Part shown: positions 60,303-64,000 of the stretch, one piece after another
Layout of the letters: each line of letters begins with the position of its first letter
Numbering within the stretch: position 1 is the stretch's first letter
From: an uncultured Bifidobacteriaceae bacterium
GTDB lineage: Bacteria > Actinomycetota > Actinomycetes > Actinomycetales > Bifidobacteriaceae
DNA length: 64,000 nucleotides
Direction of reading: 5' to 3'
Assembly (NCBI GenBank): GCA_947253155.1
Contig: CAMXYK010000004.1
Span: 17,355-81,354 of the forward strand
Position numbers and translations under genes: made by a program
The notes under the pieces: generated by a model
What the model was told of the DNA's origin: nothing
The model's database searches: none
What the model saw: the letters and a program-made list of their open reading frames with translations, nothing else

Positions 60303-63041
60303 ATGACTAAGTCACGCACATCTGTACCAGTGACTGATGGTACAAAGGATCCTCGCAGCGGCGCGAAAGATTCCGATAAAAGCTCTAAGGCAAATAAAAG
60401 CCAGAAGGATGCTATATTGCGAGCCGCTTCTTTTACTAAGGCTCCGAAAGTCTCGCAAAAAACAACAACCCGAGAAGAGCGAAAAGTAATAGCTCAGCAG
60501 CAAGCTCAGGAAGTAAAAGAAGCCGAAAAGCTTGTGGCAAGTGCTGTGCGCGGACCTTTAGGGCGATGGTGGGCGAAAATTCAGACCAGCTCCGACCGCT
60601 TTACTTTAGGCATGGCGATTGTGGCTTTAGGCGTCGTTTACGGAGATATTGGTACGTCGCCTTTGTATACAGCGCAAACATTTTTGGCCGGCCAAGGCGG
60701 ATTGCAAAATATTAATCGCGAAACCGTATTCGGCATGCTTTCGCTACTATTCTGGTCAATTACGCTTATAACAACCGTAAAATACGTGTTCGTTGCAATG
60801 CGAACCGACAACAAAGGCGAAGGCGGAATTTTTGCACTTTACTCGCTTTTGCGCAAAAAAGGCGCGTGGCTTGCCATACCGGCAATGATTGGCGGCGCCG
60901 CGTTTTTGGCAGATTCTGTGCTAACTCCTGCAGTTTCTATTTCTTCCGCAGTTGAAGGTTTGCGCACTATTGCAGTGTTTAAACCAATATTCTTGGAAAA
61001 TGAAAACCTGTCGATGATGATTACGATTGTTATCATCGTTGTACTGTTTTCCGTGCAGCAGCGCGGAACTGAGCGAATTGGAAAAGTATTCGGCATTGTT
61101 GTGATGCTTTGGTTCGCTTTTCTTGCGCTAGTTGGAATTATGAATATTGGCCAAGATTGGATGATTTTTGAAGCGCTAAACCCAATTTACGGCGTGAAAT
61201 TCCTATTCAGCACGCATAATGTGCAAGGCTTGGCCGTTATGGGCGTAATCTTCCTTTCCACAACCGGTGCTGAAGCGCTTTACTCCGACATGGGTCACGT
61301 TGGGCGAGGAAACGTGTACGCAACGTGGCCATTTATTAAAGTTGCTCTGCTGCTTAATTACTTTGGGCAGGGCGCGTGGATGCTGCAAAATCAAGGCGAC
61401 AAATCATTGTGGTCGGTAGAAGGATTAAATCCGTTCTTCCAAATGCTCGAACCAAACGTGCGCTACGTGGCAGTTATTCTTTCTGTAACTGCCGGCATTA
61501 TTGCGTCACAAGCTTTGATTACTGGCGCTTACACAATGGTTTCCGAAGCAACAAGTCTTAACTGGATGCCGCATTTGCAAGTGCGATATCCTGCGCGCAC
61601 TCGCGGACAGCTTTATATTCCAGTAGTAAACGTAGTGCTATGCGTCGCAACAATTACGGTACTCGCAGTATTCCGCGATTCCGAACATATTTCGGGCGCG
61701 TACGGCCTAGCTTTGACGCTTACTATGCTCGCAACAACAATTCTGCTTACCGTACACATGTGGTACCAAAAGAAGCGTTTTGGAGCGCTAATATTTGCCG
61801 TAGTATTCCTCATGATTGAGCTGATGTTCTTCGTGGCATCGATGGCAAAATTCATGCACGGCGGCTGGTTTACAATGCTGCTCGGTTTTTCCATTTTGAC
61901 GATTATGGTTACGTGGAAAGACGGTACTAAGATTGAGCGCTCGCAGCGTTTGCACATGAAGCCTAAGGACTTCCTGCCGGTGCTTGATAAATTGCATGGC
62001 GATTTTAGAATCCCGTATTTTGCCGACAATATTGTGTACTTGACGTCGGATCGCGAAATGAAGCGTCTTGATACTGGTATTTTCTTCTCTATTTTTGCGG
62101 ATCATCCTAAGCGCGCTAGAGCGTGGTGGGCGGTATCTGTGGAAACTGACGACGCTCCGTTTACGCGAGAATATTGCGTAGAAAACTTTGGAACGGATTA
62201 CTTATTCCGAGTAAAGATCAAGCTTGGTTTTAAAGTTTCGCCGTCAATACCGGCATATTTGCACCAAATTATGCACGATTTGTCGCATACTGGCGAGCTT
62301 CCTCAGCAAAAATCTGTGTATCCAAAAGTTGATGCGGATCCGGACATTGGCCCAATTCGCTACGTGCTTTTGCATAAAGCTTTAATGCCGGAATCTAATA
62401 TTTCTATGCGCGGCGCTTTGTCGCTAAAAATGAAGTACGCGATTCGACATATTGCTGGAACGCCTGTTAAATGGTTCGGCTTGGCTCCGTACAATCCGGT
62501 TGTTGAAGTGCAGCCGCTGTTTGTTTCCACGCGTAGGCCTCCGCGTTTGAGGCGCGAGGATTATTCGCAGCGCGCAGTGCAGTCTTTGCAGGGTGCTTCT
62601 GCTGTGGAATCTGCTGTAGAAAATGCGGCAGGTAACGGGGCGGCTGGGGCTGCTGGTGCTGTTGGTGCTGCAGCCATAGTAAACAATGCGCGACCAACTG
62701 ATGCTGAACAGACTGCAGTTATGAATGCGCGCGATATTGCTGCTGCGAAAGTGCTTTTTGCGGACGAAAAACTTGCGAATACTGGGAAAATTAGCCCGGT
62801 TTCGCTTCCGCTAAAAGAGGCGGTTAAGGCGGAAGTTAAGGCTGCTTCTGAAGGTAAGTCTGTGGAAAGTAAATCTTCTGAAGGTAAGGCTTCTTCTGAA
62901 GGTAAGGCTGCGGAAGGTAAGTCTGCTGAAGGTAAGTCTGCTGAAGGTAAGTCTGCGGAAGGTAAATCGGAAGCAAAATCTGCCGAAAATAAATCTTCTG
63001 AAAGCAAATCTTCTGAAGGTAAATCTGCCGAAAGCAAATAA
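60303..63041 (+). CDS. kup: Kup-family potassium uptake protein with repetitive C-terminal tail
   Basis: A 912-residue K+ transporter. About 12 membrane helices begin with 'LGVVYGDIGTSPLYTAQ', the Kup signature, followed by 'MRTDNKGEGGIFALYSLL', 'AAFLADSVLTPAVSISSAVEGL' and 'GAEALYSDMGHVGRGN'. A polar N-terminus (~100 residues) precedes them. The cytoplasmic domain ends near residue 755; the last ~65 residues are (S/A)EGKS-type repeats encoded by tandem 12-15 base units. SD GGAGGA at 60287-60292 fixes the ATG at 60303. The HD gene follows 14 bases later. Confidence 0.95.
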   Translation: MTKSRTSVPVTDGTKDPRSGAKDSDKSSKANKSQKDAILRAASFTKAPKVSQKTTTREERKVIAQQQAQEVKEAEKLVASAVRGPLGRWWAKIQTSSDRFTLGMAIVALGVVYGDIGTSPLYTAQTFLAGQGGLQNINRETVFGMLSLLFWSITLITTVKYVFVAMRTDNKGEGGIFALYSLLRKKGAWLAIPAMIGGAAFLADSVLTPAVSISSAVEGLRTIAVFKPIFLENENLSMMITIVIIVVLFSVQQRGTERIGKVFGIVVMLWFAFLALVGIMNIGQDWMIFEALNPIYGVKFLFSTHNVQGLAVMGVIFLSTTGAEALYSDMGHVGRGNVYATWPFIKVALLLNYFGQGAWMLQNQGDKSLWSVEGLNPFFQMLEPNVRYVAVILSVTAGIIASQALITGAYTMVSEATSLNWMPHLQVRYPARTRGQLYIPVVNVVLCVATITVLAVFRDSEHISGAYGLALTLTMLATTILLTVHMWYQKKRFGALIFAVVFLMIELMFFVASMAKFMHGGWFTMLLGFSILTIMVTWKDGTKIERSQRLHMKPKDFLPVLDKLHGDFRIPYFADNIVYLTSDREMKRLDTGIFFSIFADHPKRARAWWAVSVETDDAPFTREYCVENFGTDYLFRVKIKLGFKVSPSIPAYLHQIMHDLSHTGELPQQKSVYPKVDADPDIGPIRYVLLHKALMPESNISMRGALSLKMKYAIRHIAGTPVKWFGLAPYNPVVEVQPLFVSTRRPPRLRREDYSQRAVQSLQGASAVESAVENAAGNGAAGAAGAVGAAAIVNNARPTDAEQTAVMNARDIAAAKVLFADEKLANTGKISPVSLPLKEAVKAEVKAASEGKSVESKSSEGKASSEGKAAEGKSAEGKSAEGKSAEGKSEAKSAENKSSESKSSEGKSAESK
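62850..63039 (+). repeat. Tandem (S/A)EGKS-coding repeats at the 3' end of kup
   Basis: About 190 bases of degenerate 12- and 15-base units such as TCTGCTGAAGGTAAG. Copy number probably varies between strains. Confidence 0.75.
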
Positions 63042-63055
63042 GAAAGAATCGTAAA

Positions 63056-63889
63056 ATGGCTGAAGGTGCAGAAAAAATATTTAAGTGCGATGCTACGAAA
63101 CTTGCCGATCTGCCGACTTTTAGTCAAGCGGAAGAATTGCACCGCGCTACTGCGCCTTCCAAGCCTGCTTACGATCTTATTCACGGCCATTGCGTAGTAA
63201 TTGCGACTATCTCTTGGCAAATCGCGCACCATTGCAATATGTTGCTTGGTGCTGAAAACAGTGTTTGCGAAATGAATGACGCTTTGGCAGAGCGTGCTGA
63301 ATTGGCGCAATCGTGCATGAAAGAGCTTATTGGCGATGCGTATGACGCGTTGCCTGCTGTGAAGGGCGGAGAGGCGCCTGAGCGGTATGTTGACGAATAC
63401 GCTGCGCTTGTTGGTGGGCTTTTGCACGATATTGGCACGTATTTTGTGCTAAAAAACGACGGCAGTGAAAAAAACGACGGCAGCGAAAAAGCCGAAAATA
63501 AACTTAAATTCGACGGACCAAACTATATTTTGCACGGAATTCGCGGATACGAGTATTTGTTGCGAAAAGGATTTGGCGAGGACGCGGCGCAATTTGCGCG
63601 AAACCATACTGGCGTGGGCTTGCTGCGATCGCAGGTGATTGCGCAAAATTTGCCTTTGCCGGCTGAAGACTATATTCCGCAAACTATTGAGCAAGAAATT
63701 GTTATGGTTGCGGATAAATACAATAGTAAGTCGATTCCGCCTCGTTTTTTGACTGTGGATGCTTATCGTCGCAAGGCCGCGCGATTTGGGGAAGAGAATT
63801 CTATGCGTTGGATGCAGCTGGTTTGCAAGTATGGTGAGCCAGATATTTCTGCTTTGGCGGAAATTTTTAATATGCGCGTTGACGCGTGA
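63056..63889 (+). CDS. HD-domain phosphohydrolase-like protein
   Basis: A 277-residue HD-superfamily protein. Conserved metal-binding residues: 'DLIHGHCVVIATIS' (His), 'LVGGLLHDIGTYF' (HD), 'HGIRGYEYL' (His) and 'ARNHTGVGL' (His), then an Asp in 'MVADKYNS'. These proteins hydrolyse nucleotides or phosphoesters; the substrate is unknown. Between the HD and the third His is a small 'NDGSEK' duplication from an 18-base repeat. It is probably co-transcribed with kup. Confidence 0.82.
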   Translation: MAEGAEKIFKCDATKLADLPTFSQAEELHRATAPSKPAYDLIHGHCVVIATISWQIAHHCNMLLGAENSVCEMNDALAERAELAQSCMKELIGDAYDALPAVKGGEAPERYVDEYAALVGGLLHDIGTYFVLKNDGSEKNDGSEKAENKLKFDGPNYILHGIRGYEYLLRKGFGEDAAQFARNHTGVGLLRSQVIAQNLPLPAEDYIPQTIEQEIVMVADKYNSKSIPPRFLTVDAYRRKAARFGEENSMRWMQLVCKYGEPDISALAEIFNMRVDA

Positions 63890-64000
63890 GAGATTTTTGC
63901 TGGATTTTTTGCTGGATTTTTCTATAGATCTTTCGTTTGATTTTTTTTTGTGTTGGTTTTTGGGGTGTTTTTTTGTTGTTTTCGACACGCCGGTGTTTTG

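Overview
The window looks like chromosome from a low-GC member of the Bifidobacteriaceae, most likely Gardnerella. This is inferred from gene content, not from a database search. Supporting points are a dnaK-grpE-dnaJ-hspR heat-shock operon with a HAIR-like operator, an actinobacterial inositol-1-phosphate synthase, a small SRP RNA of the high-GC Gram-positive type, FIVAR-repeat surface proteins ending in a KTGA sorting signal, AT-rich intergenic DNA, and many genes with weak or no Shine-Dalgarno (SD) sequence. I found no rRNA, tRNA, CRISPR array, prophage or insertion sequence.

Layout. 1-3.5 kb: a TraX-type membrane protein and a GH31 glycosidase. 3.7-9.5 kb: a 1915-residue FIVAR-repeat adhesin with a 9-G tract inside its coding sequence. 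9.5-13 kb: a dispersed palindromic repeat, then a TPP riboswitch and thiOSGF (thiazole synthesis). 13.2-17.6 kb: the HspR-type heat-shock operon. 17.6-28.5 kb: HAD phosphatase, class A PBP, ino1, SRP RNA, PAP2 phosphatase, topA, tmk and holB. 28.5-34.5 kb: a phosphotransferase locus (LacI regulator, HPr, divergent enzyme I, and a complete ascorbate-type IIA/IIB/IIC). 34.6-38.6 kb: PEBP-like protein, C69 dipeptidase, formate-THF ligase. 38.7-41.3 kb: a small accessory patch with a candidate toxin-antitoxin pair behind a perfect palindrome, rsmI, and a coupled AbiEi-like/LRV-like pair. 41.6-45.7 kb: metG and pepC (C1 aminopeptidase) enclosing a 736-bp intergenic region with a candidate small RNA and two arrays of palindromic tandem repeats. 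46.1-52.3 kb: an oligopeptide ABC importer behind a 9-codon leader ORF. 52.3-55 kb: a repeat-rich region leading to a second cell-wall-anchored protein whose promoter spacer contains a 10-G tract. 55.4-64 kb: a heterodimeric ABC exporter, TatD, Kup and an HD-domain protein.

The strongest unexpected signal is a pair of poly-G tracts, each tied to a gene for a predicted wall-anchored protein. One lies in coding sequence, where gain or loss of one G gives a stop within about 40 bases. The other lies between the -35 and -10 elements. Both arrangements are typical of slipped-strand phase variation, one translational and one transcriptional, so the two surface proteins could switch independently. 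The same two loci also carry the only two copies I found of a ~127-bp palindromic repeat, in opposite orientation 43 kb apart.

Other themes: repetitive low-complexity tails or insertions in housekeeping proteins (Kup, PepC, TopA, the HD protein, RsmI), structured leaders (TPP riboswitch, kup hairpin, opp leader peptide), and a ~53-bp palindromic tandem-repeat style that recurs in several intergenic regions. No transcript, expression or population data were available. Regulatory calls are sequence inferences.
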